From assembly GCF_001976145.1 (NCBI RefSeq), contig NZ_MOXD01000001.1, positions 612,452 to 676,451 on the forward strand: a stretch of DNA of 64,000 bases, in the 5' to 3' direction. The notes under the pieces are model-generated. The model saw only the letters and a list, made by a program, of their open reading frames with translations. It was not told where the DNA came from and did no database searches. The position numbers and the translations under genes were made by a program. This DNA is from Serratia oryzae. GTDB lineage: Bacteria > Pseudomonadota > Gammaproteobacteria > Enterobacterales > Enterobacteriaceae. Below, piece after piece: positions 49,520 through 58,478 of the stretch. The first letter of the stretch is position 1. The number at the start of each line of letters is the position of its first letter.

Positions 49520-50764
49520 TCACGTCGGTACATGAAACACAAGTACCGTCAGTATGATCTCACGGTTTACGTCACCGTTGCTGTGTAAAATATATCTGAA
49601 CCCACTTTCATGCGGCCAGTTGACCACACGTTTGAAGTTATCGTGCGATTTCACAGTATTATCAATACCAGTTAGAACCGTTGAGGTATCTGTACCCCGA
49701 TTGAAAACAAGAATTGCACTTTTGCCATCACGCCATGTCGAATACCCAAGTAACTGATCGACAGCCGCACCAAATGCCTTCGGACCTTTCCAGAACTTAC
49801 ATTCCACGATAAAAACGTTGCGATCACCTTCACGCAACAAAATATCGGTTTTACCTTCCATATTGAAGGTTTCACCTGTGGCATTACCTTCGAATTGACC
49901 ATTCAACTGCACTAAAAAATGTTGCCTTAGCGTCTCTTCATCCATGGATTTAAATGCGGCAGGGCTGCGCTCCATAACCAGTGCCATATCCTGCATTATT
50001 TTTAACGCCGCTTCGTAAGACTCCAGTTCCCAGACGGGTTCAGGTTTAAATTGTGCGGTAGTTGCAGGAGGTAGTGTCGGCACGGCCTTACGACGCACAG
50101 TAGGAACAGCATAAGTTGTTGGCGCATCGTTACGTCGCCTGACTGGAATACCCAAGGAGTCTATTCGCTGTGATTGTGCTAGTAATCGCCCATGCCGTTG
50201 CCTGATGCATTGTTCCGCCTCACTTGGTAACGTTATGTTGTGCGTATTAATCATGCCACGTTGCCACTCCAGATGCTGTTCAATCTCGCTCAACACTGTA
50301 TCTACAAGTGGTCGAATATCACGCGGATGATCAGCCGGTGAATCATAGCGTAACACTATCTCATTCTTAATAATCAGTGCTTGGGGTGGGTTCATCGTGA
50401 ATCGATTGGGACGGGCATAAAACAAATCAGGTTCACCGTCGAACGGGACGTGAACCTCAGTCCTTTCACCAGGAATCATAACCGGCCTGTTTCGATCACT
50501 GATCCAACGATGCTCATCGTGACGAACATCTACCTGCACTTCCTGATGCTCGATATACCATTGCTCACGCAACAGTGTGACAGGTGTCACACTGTATTTC
50601 TCAACGAGATAATCTTTCAGGTCTTCTTGGGCAGTGTTAAGAAACCGATTACTATCCAGCTTTTCAATTTCCTGCCGCATGGTTTCCATCGTATGGTGAA
50701 GGGAATTATCCAGTGGAATGCTTGAAAATAATAATCCTTTGCTTTTGTCAATGAACCCAATCAT
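49520..50764 (-). CDS. Predicted PD-(D/E)XK nuclease, 414 aa
   Basis: A large soluble protein with a nuclease core in its last third. Asp307 in GKTDILLREGD and Glu321-x-Lys323 in FIVECKFWKG form the PD-(D/E)XK motif, followed by AVDQLLGYSTWRDGKSAILV, a helix-strand arrangement found in restriction-like nucleases. The first 190 residues are a separate domain of unknown fold; a linker (about 190-240) is basic and Pro-rich. No methylase or partner is adjacent. It lies between CBASS and the dynamin-like operon, which suggests a defence role; the exact family was not recognised. Confidence 0.75.
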   Translation of the reverse strand: MIGFIDKSKGLLFSSIPLDNSLHHTMETMRQEIEKLDSNRFLNTAQEDLKDYLVEKYSVTPVTLLREQWYIEHQEVQVDVRHDEHRWISDRNRPVMIPGERTEVHVPFDGEPDLFYARPNRFTMNPPQALIIKNEIVLRYDSPADHPRDIRPLVDTVLSEIEQHLEWQRGMINTHNITLPSEAEQCIRQRHGRLLAQSQRIDSLGIPVRRRNDAPTTYAVPTVRRKAVPTLPPATTAQFKPEPVWELESYEAALKIMQDMALVMERSPAAFKSMDEETLRQHFLVQLNGQFEGNATGETFNMEGKTDILLREGDRNVFIVECKFWKGPKAFGAAVDQLLGYSTWRDGKSAILVFNRGTDTSTVLTGIDNTVKSHDNFKRVVNWPHESGFRYILHSNGDVNREIILTVLVFHVPT

Positions 50765-51292
50765 ATTCGCTCTCCGTTAGCTATTGATTATGATGCCCAC
50801 ATATATAGTTCCTGTTGATAATTTTTACTCGATTTACTCAGGGATTACCACCAAGCGTACATAGCATTCGGAGGCACGTAGTTGTTCTGTGGCGCAATCC
50901 AAGAACTTCTCTTTGGCCTTGTTCAATCCGTTGTGTTAATACTCGAACTTCGGCGATGTCTCTCTTTCGTTAACACCTGCTGCCACACCTTAGCATTTCA
51001 AGCATCTCGTTATTTTTTTCTCCTATGCCCTATGCTATTTTTGGTCCTCGCTTTATATGGTTAATTTTTTTAACGAAAATTGGCTGGATAAGGACAATCC
51101 CGTGACACTGACAGATTACCTGCAACAAGATACCTGATGCCTTACAGGGCTTGAGGATAGATGGCAAGCTGTGTCTATGACCCATGTTTTCAGGGGAATA
51201 CGCGTTTGTCATGAGACACCATCATTTAGGGAAAGAAAGATGAGCATTCAGGACTACATTCTTGCTGGTGGTAAATATCCGACCCATAACCA
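50765..51292. promoter_or_regulatory. Divergent intergenic region, no supported gene
   Basis: Upstream sequence of the nuclease gene (minus) and, beyond the IS remnant, of the GTPase operon (plus). Short frames here lack ribosome sites and relatives. No operator was recognised. Confidence 0.4.
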
Positions 51293-51560
51293 CTACCAAC
51301 TGCGCTTCCCTAATGCGACGTGGACGTCATTATTCTCCTGCTGTTTAAGGGGCTCAATACGATTTAGCAAGAGAATGACGCGGCCTTCAAAGAGCAAAGA
51401 AGCTCTGAGCATCTGAAACTCTTGACGCCAGCATGCGCTCCAGTCAATGGCAATAATGAGATCTGAAAGCGTGGAAATGATATGGCGGGAATGGACGCGC
51501 GAAACTTGCCTCGATGTTCGCAAGCCTAACGCGATAGAGCCTGATAAAATCAGGTTTCGC
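51293..51560 (-). pseudogene. IS4/IS10-type transposase remnant
   Basis: The minus-strand frame reads LGLRTSRQVSRVHSRHIIS, TLSDLIIAIDWSACWRQEFQ and MLRASLLFEGRVILLLNRIE, which lines up with the first catalytic Asp region (VDWSD, LRASL) of IS4/IS10-family transposases. It stops soon after, and the beginning is lost at the start of the next gene. It sits directly upstream of the GTPase operon and may carry part of its promoter. Confidence 0.6.
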
Positions 51561-51587
51561 AATTTTAAGACCTGCCGAGGATAACAA

Positions 51588-53792
51588 ATGACAATGGAAT
51601 CACCTGAAATCCAGCTCAAGGCGCTGAATAATGCTTTGCGTCGTTTACGTGGGGCCTGTTCCGCACTTGAAGGCGAGGAGCTTGATGAAAAATTACTTGC
51701 GGTCATGCGACGACTGCTGCTTGCTGAGGTGCTCGCCGATACTTGGATTGTGGCGATAGGCGGCTCGCAAGGGGCGGGTAAAACGACGCTGATGGCGAGC
51801 ATGTATGACCTGCATCATGACAGTAGCGGCTGGTTACGCAGTAATGAAGGACGCGGCGAGAAAATGCCGGTACTAATCCTCGAGAGTCGTGAGACTAAAG
51901 TGGCGCAGGGTTATGTCCGCCGCCTGGTCGAAACTGGAAATGATTTGACGCTGGAAGATGTCAGCGTCGACGTCAACGAGTTTCAGCGCGCGGTCTGCGA
52001 TCCTGGTGCCGGGGATTTACTGCCGGTATTGAAAGTACCGCAGCGTTATTTTACCCGCAATAACCAGGCCTGGTTACTGCTGCCTGGCTATGAAAAACAA
52101 GAGCGTGAGAATCGTGAATGGCAGGAACTGATGCGTCAGGCGATGATCGCGGCAGGCGGTTGTATCATCGTGACCGACGAGACGCGACTGGCAAACCAGC
52201 AGCAACTCGAAATCGTCAAAGATATGCTGGAAAAAGAGCTTAAAAATTGTAAACCTTATATTGTCATCTCCAAGACAGAAGCGTATCGCCATAATCCGCA
52301 ACGGCAAGCTGAATTAAGAAAAAGCGCGGCTGAAACCTTCAATGTCGCTGCCGAGTATACAGATAACAACATTATTTTAACCGGCACCGACGATCCGGAA
52401 TACATAACAGAATGGATGCCACACCTACGCCGGGCCATTGACGACCTTAACTTTTCCGGACAAACCGACCGTTATCTCCAGTTAACCCACCTTACCTGGA
52501 TTGTCAGTAAGGATCTGCCGCGCGTCATGAATATGATCCACACCCAGTCACGTCTGTATTACCACAGTGATAAAGGCGGCCAGGACGATGGCAGCCAGGT
52601 GCTGACCGAAGCTCTGGAAGTGTTTGACGGCGCCGTGCAGGAACTGCGGGAAGAGCACACCAAAAAGGTGAAAACGTGCATCGCTAAAACCTTTGAAGCG
52701 GCGAAGGCGAATGTGGACCGCAGGCTGGTCAAGGAGCATGAGGGATTTGCGAACTGGGTATCGAATGCATTTGATACCGCCAGTGAGACAAAAGGCAAAT
52801 TGCAGAAACTGGTTCAGGATTCATGGCAGGACGCATCAGCTGATTTCTTCGACGACTATGTGAACAGCCTACAACAATTGACGGCGGCGAAACTCAAGCC
52901 CATGCCAAACGGCAACGATCGCCCAAACTTGCCTGCATCACCGAAGCTGGAGAAACTGGTAGCACTTGGCTATATGAATAGCGCCGGGCAGCCCGTGCAG
53001 CACGAACAGCTGGATGCGGAAAAAATAATTAATATCAATATTTTGCTAAATCATGGCACCACGTCGAATGCGCAAAACACCACGGTGGTGAATAAACAGT
53101 TCAGGAAAAGCGTGGAATTGATCCCGGTGCTCTCGCTGGAGTACACCCGCCTTGTGTACGCCATGCCTGAGATTTGCAAAGAGCTGCAACCCTACGTCAC
53201 GCATGAGCAGGACGATGGCGAAACATCCGCAGGTAACGTCGCGGCAGAAGGGGTTCAAACCCTCAACGCAGGGGTTGATCTTGGCAAGACCGCAATAAAA
53301 TCGCTGGCGGCGGTGCTGGCGATTGACGTGCTCAGCGACGGCGAATCCGATATCCTCGGCGCTCTCTTTGGTCAGGATCAGCCTTCCACTGACCCGACGG
53401 GTTTACCTGTTCCCCCCGCGCCGGTGATGATGCATCCTGCTGCCGTTGCGGTAACCGCCGTTGTGGCGGCGGCCTATGTTACCGCAGCTGCGGTCACGCG
53501 AATGCGCACCTTCGAGAAAAAAGCGAGCGCCCAGGCACACGCCATGCTTGCCAGCGTTCATGACCATCATGTTGAGCATTTACGCAATCGGTTCGATGAG
53601 ACGATGAACGCGGCGCGTAAGCGGATTAGTGAAACCTTACGTGCGCGTTATCACATGGACGAAATGCTGATGCGCAAGGATCGTTTGGCGAAAGCCATTG
53701 CCGATGTCAATGCCCTGATTGACGATCTGCGCAATGAACTGGGCTCATCGGCTTCGGGTCTGCAAGTGTTAATCACCAGCCGCGGTGAGTGA
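51588..53792 (+). CDS. Divergent dynamin-like P-loop GTPase, component A (734 aa)
   Basis: A large P-loop NTPase. Walker A GGSQGAGKTT is at 58-67; the G3 position reads LLPG (164-167) where dynamins have DLPG; the G4-like element is SKTE (228-231). The rest is mostly helical with a long stalk-like region (about 330-430), and a hydrophobic segment at about 618-636 (AAVAVTAVVAAAYVTAAAV) could insert in a membrane. I do not recognise a named family. First gene of a three-gene operon; the stop is 1 base from the likely start of component B. Confidence 0.7.
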   Translation: MTMESPEIQLKALNNALRRLRGACSALEGEELDEKLLAVMRRLLLAEVLADTWIVAIGGSQGAGKTTLMASMYDLHHDSSGWLRSNEGRGEKMPVLILESRETKVAQGYVRRLVETGNDLTLEDVSVDVNEFQRAVCDPGAGDLLPVLKVPQRYFTRNNQAWLLLPGYEKQERENREWQELMRQAMIAAGGCIIVTDETRLANQQQLEIVKDMLEKELKNCKPYIVISKTEAYRHNPQRQAELRKSAAETFNVAAEYTDNNIILTGTDDPEYITEWMPHLRRAIDDLNFSGQTDRYLQLTHLTWIVSKDLPRVMNMIHTQSRLYYHSDKGGQDDGSQVLTEALEVFDGAVQELREEHTKKVKTCIAKTFEAAKANVDRRLVKEHEGFANWVSNAFDTASETKGKLQKLVQDSWQDASADFFDDYVNSLQQLTAAKLKPMPNGNDRPNLPASPKLEKLVALGYMNSAGQPVQHEQLDAEKIININILLNHGTTSNAQNTTVVNKQFRKSVELIPVLSLEYTRLVYAMPEICKELQPYVTHEQDDGETSAGNVAAEGVQTLNAGVDLGKTAIKSLAAVLAIDVLSDGESDILGALFGQDQPSTDPTGLPVPPAPVMMHPAAVAVTAVVAAAYVTAAAVTRMRTFEKKASAQAHAMLASVHDHHVEHLRNRFDETMNAARKRISETLRARYHMDEMLMRKDRLAKAIADVNALIDDLRNELGSSASGLQVLITSRGE

Positions 53793-53793
53793 G

Positions 53794-55725
53794 ATGACGT
53801 CCGGGAATGTTATCGATTACTGGCAGCGGCTAGAGTCACGACAGTCGGAGTGGGCTTTTCGCGCCTGGGAGCGGCTGATTAAAACATTGAGTCCTGATGT
53901 TCAGGAAAGAATACAGCTCAGGGAAAGCGACGCCGAGCCGTACGTGGTCATCTTTGGTAAGACACAGGTCGGAAAAACCACCTTACTGCTCGACCTGATG
54001 GGCATCGATCTTCAGCAGATGGCAACGCTATCGCAGGTGCTGCGTGGCGGGCGCGAAGCCGGGAAATCGGCCACCGCCACCGCCATGGAGTATCGCCGTT
54101 CACCGGACGTGCGCTGGGGATTGTCTGTGCAATCGGAAAAACGCTGGTTTACCTCTGACGACGCGATGGCAGAGGCATTAGCGCAGCTGAGACAACATAT
54201 GGAACGGGGGGAACTGGTTGTCGATTCCCCCTGTATTGTGCATATTCCGGGTCGGTTTTTCAGGCTGCAAACCACGGGTGCGCCCGGCGTGCGTATTCTG
54301 GATCTGCCGGGCGATAATCCCGCGAATGCGCAAGAGCAAAAGCATGTTAATCAAATGGCGAAGACCTATCTTCCCTTCGCTGATTTGGTGCTGCTGATTG
54401 GTCGTGGCGACGATTTGAGCTTCCTGCAGCCGGAAGTTATCACGCTGCCGGGCATTGAGGACTGGCAGGCGATGCCGTACCGGTTTCGCATCGTGACCAC
54501 TTATTCTTACTCAGCCCAGTCGGTGAAGATGCTGATTCGCAACGATCCGGCTTCCGATATCACGCAGTTACGTCAGCGCCTTATTGAACAGATCGAACGC
54601 TTTAACCGCCTGAGCGACGCGGCGAAAGATCTGAACCTCTACTTTCCACTCGAGTTTGGCAGCAGCTGGCTGAGTATGGCGGAAAACGATAGCGCCCTGT
54701 ATGCCCGCGTTGCCCCTATGGTCAGCAGCTTGCGTAACGAACTGCTGGAACAGATTGCGGCATCGACCAGCCCGCTCGGACGGCTGCGCAGTACCCTGGA
54801 TACCCACCTCAGCGTTAAATATATTCAGGAGAAAAAAACGGCGGCAATCGAAAGAGAACTGTTGGGGCTACAAAAACAGCAACAAGAGACAGAAAATACA
54901 CTGAAGGTCTGGGCAAGCGCGGTGACTCAGACGCAGGAAAAAATAAACCAAACGGACAAATTATTAAAAGATAACGCGTTATCTGCCAGCCAACGGCTTA
55001 TTGATAAAGCCGCGGAAAAGGTAGCGGTATTAAAATTACAGGGAGATTACAGTAGCGAAAAATGCACGACTTTACACCGCATGATTGCCGATTATTGCAG
55101 TGAAATAAAAAAGATCCAGTTGGCCGTGGCAAGTCAGCCGGCATACTGGCAAAAAGTGGCCCGCAAGAATATTGAACCTACCCGCCAGGCGGTGCAGGAT
55201 ATTCTTGATGAAAACTTCAGCGCTATTCGCTATACGCTCAATGACTATTGGATCGACACCTATCTTAGTTCGGCGAATTTTTTATCGGACAAAAACAGCG
55301 TCATCCATTCCGCTGATAGAGCCAAAGCGGAAGTTATTCGTTTGTGGACCTCACAATGGAAGGCTGCCGCAGAGAACGTCTGGAATGAATACAAAAGCGA
55401 ACTCACCAACGAGTGGATGACTCTTGATGTATTGCGGGGAGAGCAGAATAAATCCCTGCGGCAGAAGACATCACTTGAGCAACAGACCGCCTCGCATGAG
55501 GACGAGCTAGAGAAAATTGCCACGGATTCGCAGGAGGATCTTGCTCGTTGTGAGCAGTTTGTTCACTTTCTTGATGAAGAGTATCTCAACACCTTAAATG
55601 AGCGCCTGGATTCGGCATTTCAGGAACGTGACGACTGTGATGCGCTATTACAAATTTTATCCTGCGTAGCGTTGAAAAATCAGCGGGAAGATTTAATGAA
55701 TTTAACTGAAAAGTATTCCGGGTGA
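53794..55725 (+). CDS. Dynamin-like GTPase, component B (643 aa)
   Basis: Numbered from the upstream GTG at 53785, Walker A is GKTQVGKTT (58-66), the switch I Thr is near 97-99, and G3 is the canonical dynamin DLPG (173-176, ILDLPGDN). The C-terminal half (about 340-640) is long coiled coil with little hydrophobic character. The ATG at 53794 is preferred over GTG because GGTGAG lies 5 bases upstream. The pairing of two unlike dynamin-type GTPases recalls bacterial dynamin pairs that act on membranes. Function unknown. Confidence 0.72.
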   Translation: MTSGNVIDYWQRLESRQSEWAFRAWERLIKTLSPDVQERIQLRESDAEPYVVIFGKTQVGKTTLLLDLMGIDLQQMATLSQVLRGGREAGKSATATAMEYRRSPDVRWGLSVQSEKRWFTSDDAMAEALAQLRQHMERGELVVDSPCIVHIPGRFFRLQTTGAPGVRILDLPGDNPANAQEQKHVNQMAKTYLPFADLVLLIGRGDDLSFLQPEVITLPGIEDWQAMPYRFRIVTTYSYSAQSVKMLIRNDPASDITQLRQRLIEQIERFNRLSDAAKDLNLYFPLEFGSSWLSMAENDSALYARVAPMVSSLRNELLEQIAASTSPLGRLRSTLDTHLSVKYIQEKKTAAIERELLGLQKQQQETENTLKVWASAVTQTQEKINQTDKLLKDNALSASQRLIDKAAEKVAVLKLQGDYSSEKCTTLHRMIADYCSEIKKIQLAVASQPAYWQKVARKNIEPTRQAVQDILDENFSAIRYTLNDYWIDTYLSSANFLSDKNSVIHSADRAKAEVIRLWTSQWKAAAENVWNEYKSELTNEWMTLDVLRGEQNKSLRQKTSLEQQTASHEDELEKIATDSQEDLARCEQFVHFLDEEYLNTLNERLDSAFQERDDCDALLQILSCVALKNQREDLMNLTEKYSG

Positions 55726-55728
55726 GAC

Positions 55729-56694
55729 ATGAACGTGACCAGTGAAATAAAAAATAAAGAAAAAACGCTCGCCGAGTTAATGGTAAAAATCCTCAAGGAA
55801 CCTCTTGATCCCCTTAAGGGTTCGGTAAAAAAACTCCATGAAGAGGTTCTGGACACCAAAGATAAGGTTGAAGAAATCAATTATGCCATTAATGCGGTAG
55901 GCGCAAACACCGAAGAAATCATCAATCCGCTGAAAAGATCGTTACGTGAGCTGCAAGATGACGATATTCCTGGGGTGATAAGTAAGCTGCGGGAGTTTAT
56001 TTCGACTCAGGTAGAAGAAAAAAAACAGGATATTAGTACCGCGCTTAGCCAACAATCGGTGCACTATGATAGCCAGTTGAAAGCCGCGACCGGTAAGGTC
56101 TGTGAAAAACTGTCGGATGTTCTTGGACAGCAAAATGAGAGTGTCCAGACGGCAATACAGCAGTATCAACAAACGGGTATCGACAGCGCTGATGCTTTGT
56201 TGCAGCAACTGTTGGCTGCTAACCGCTCCCTGGAGGCGAATGCCAGCGAGCAACGATCGACGCGAGAACGTGACCAGCGGTTGGCTGAACAGCTGGAAAG
56301 TGTCATGCAGGCCCAGCAGCAAATAAAGCATTCTATAAGCGAACTTGACCAGCAGCTCAAGGGCGTGAGTCAAGGTGTGCAAACGGCGCGGACCACGCTC
56401 GCGGAACGGCAGGAAAGCGATCGGAGGGAAGTGTTAAGCGGCCTTGAAACGCTGTCCACCGACGTCCAGGCAGCACTGGTGCAGCATCTGATCCCGCCAA
56501 CCCAGGCTATTGAGTCTCTGCAAACCAGCCAGCAAGCGTTGACCGAGGCGGTGAGCCAGCAAAAGAGCCATCTGGAGGCGAAAATTGCCGCAAGTCAGGG
56601 TAGACTCCGCTACGTTGTCATCATTTTTGCCCTGTTTGCTACCTCAACGTTGGCGTATATCGGCTATGACATCTGGAAAAATTTAGCTCGCTGA
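55729..56694 (+). CDS. C-terminally anchored coiled-coil protein, component C (321 aa)
   Basis: A Gln/Glu-rich, almost wholly helical protein (residues about 40-290 predicted coiled coil, for example RLAEQLESVMQAQQQIKHSI) with a single membrane helix at the extreme C-terminus (about 295-314, VVIIFALFATSTLAYIGYDI). There is no enzymatic motif and no signal peptide. It starts 3 bases after component B, so it is certainly cotranscribed. A reasonable inference is that it tethers or scaffolds the two GTPases on the inner membrane. Confidence 0.7.
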   Translation: MNVTSEIKNKEKTLAELMVKILKEPLDPLKGSVKKLHEEVLDTKDKVEEINYAINAVGANTEEIINPLKRSLRELQDDDIPGVISKLREFISTQVEEKKQDISTALSQQSVHYDSQLKAATGKVCEKLSDVLGQQNESVQTAIQQYQQTGIDSADALLQQLLAANRSLEANASEQRSTRERDQRLAEQLESVMQAQQQIKHSISELDQQLKGVSQGVQTARTTLAERQESDRREVLSGLETLSTDVQAALVQHLIPPTQAIESLQTSQQALTEAVSQQKSHLEAKIAASQGRLRYVVIIFALFATSTLAYIGYDIWKNLAR

Positions 56695-56759
56695 CAGGGC
56701 GAAAACGCATGGCGTCTAGCGTCTAACGCGACAGTGCCATTATATTTTGAGTTGTGTAT

Positions 56760-57045
56760 AGGGTTAGACTGATCTTAGTGGCGCAACTGCTGCGCGAGGC
56801 GCTGTTCGCCGCGGCGTGCCAGTCGTTGATGTACCACGCACAGATCAAGCTGGATCAAATCGCATCACCGAATAACCCGCATTGGACAGACCGCGAACGG
56901 GCCTTCATGGTGCGCCAGTTGCGATTTCGTGATCTATTTCAAGGTAGGCAAAATCCCGGTGGGAGTGATTGAGGTCGATGGCGGCTCCCACGACCGGCCC
57001 GACCAAGCGGCGCGGGATACCATTAAAGAATGGCATCCTAGCTAA
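56760..57045 (+). pseudogene. DUF2726-like nuclease-fold gene fragment
   Basis: The frame from 56923 to 57045 reads DFVIYFKVGKIPVGVIEVDG, GSHDRPDQAARDTIKE, the conserved end of DUF2726 proteins (a restriction-endonuclease-like fold). Its upstream part is in another frame (LREALFAAACQSLMYHAQIK), so the gene is broken and its front is missing. No start codon or partner remains. From 57046 to 57176 only a short hairpin is seen. Confidence 0.5.
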
Positions 57046-57176
57046 AAGTAGTATTCACATTCTGCGCCTGCGTACGGTTGAGAGCCGTATGTCCGTGGTG
57101 CCGCAGTCATCGCTTTGCACATTATGCCGATAATTATTAACGGTGCGGGGAGTGCAAACGGGCTTTCACCCCGGTG

Positions 57177-57361
57177 AGTGGTACACCGTTTGCCAACTGC
57201 CGTCATCAGGAAAAATGGCCGGTTTATGCGGCCTACCGCCTGGCCGGATACGTCAATTACCATGCGGCACAATTAAGCGGTTTGAGCACCAGCACCAGCC
57301 AGTACCGGGAAAGCGTGATTAGGCAACTCCTGTCGGAACGCTGGCCCGCCTTGTTGCCCTA
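57177..57361 (+). other. Unassigned open stretch before the IS3 fragment
   Basis: An open frame of about 60 codons (TPFANCRHQEKWPVYAAYRL, then VNYHAAQLSGLSTST). I do not recognise it; it is probably part of a truncated mobile-element gene. Confidence 0.3.
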
Positions 57362-57895
57362 GTGGCAGGGGATACAGGAACTCAGCCACGACGAGCACCC
57401 CGAGAGGAACGCCAGCAGTTTATCGCGTGGATAAATGAGGCCGTCACTGCCGGTGCCCGCCGGGCGGTGGCCTGCCGCGAAGTTGAGCTCAGTGTACGCA
57501 CCTGGCAGCGCTGGCAAACCTCCCCGGAAGACCGAAGAACCACGGCGATACGCCCAGTGCCCGCCAATCGCCTGAGTGAGGAAGAGCAGCAGCAGATACG
57601 GGCTGTCTGCCATCACCCCGAGTATGCCAGCCTGCCACCGTCACAGATCGTGCCACGACTGGCGGATAAAGGCGTTTATCTGGCAAGTGAGTCGACCTTT
57701 TACCGGGTGCTGCGTCGTCATGGAGAAGTGCATCATCGTGGCCGTCGTCTCAAGTCGAGCCGGGTAAAACCGCCGACGACGTTCACGGCTTCCGGGCCCT
57801 GTCAGGTGTGGACTTGGGATATCACCTGGCGTGTGCCCGGAGTTCAGGGCGAGCAAGGATGCTCAAATGAACCACGAGTCTGTTTGGAATGTTGA
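57362..57895 (+). pseudogene. IS3-family transposase fragment
   Basis: A frame with the OrfB N-terminal region ([20 protein letters not shown] helix-turn-helix, then [36 protein letters not shown]) that reaches the first catalytic Asp ([14 protein letters not shown]) and then ends abruptly in unrelated sequence. The remaining DDE core is missing, so it is inactive. Confidence 0.75.
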
Positions 57896-57961
57896 ACTGG
57901 CAATTCTGTCAACGCCAAGATTTATGACCGTTTTTCGCCATTTTTAATGTCCGCTATTTGA

Positions 57962-58306
<345 letters not shown>

Positions 58307-58478
58307 TTACCTAATGTGTCATGCTTTCATATCACCACTCAACGGGAATAAACACCCTGAGGCTAATTTTTGGGTATTGTAAGAAGGGCCGTTATCACCA
58401 CGAAATAAGCCTCAAAAGGGAGGGCATTCAAAACAACACCCTCCCCCTATCACGCTAGGCTATCAGTACAAATTAACA

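Noticed and set aside
50882..51064. A 60-codon hydrophobic frame considered as a toxin peptide
   Set aside because: Starts without a ribosome site, and the hydrophobic residues are scattered rather than forming one clear helix.
57046..57130. Hairpin CGTACGGTTGAGAGCCGTATG considered as a group II intron end
   Set aside because: No domain V signature or reverse transcriptase nearby; the resemblance is only to a short motif.
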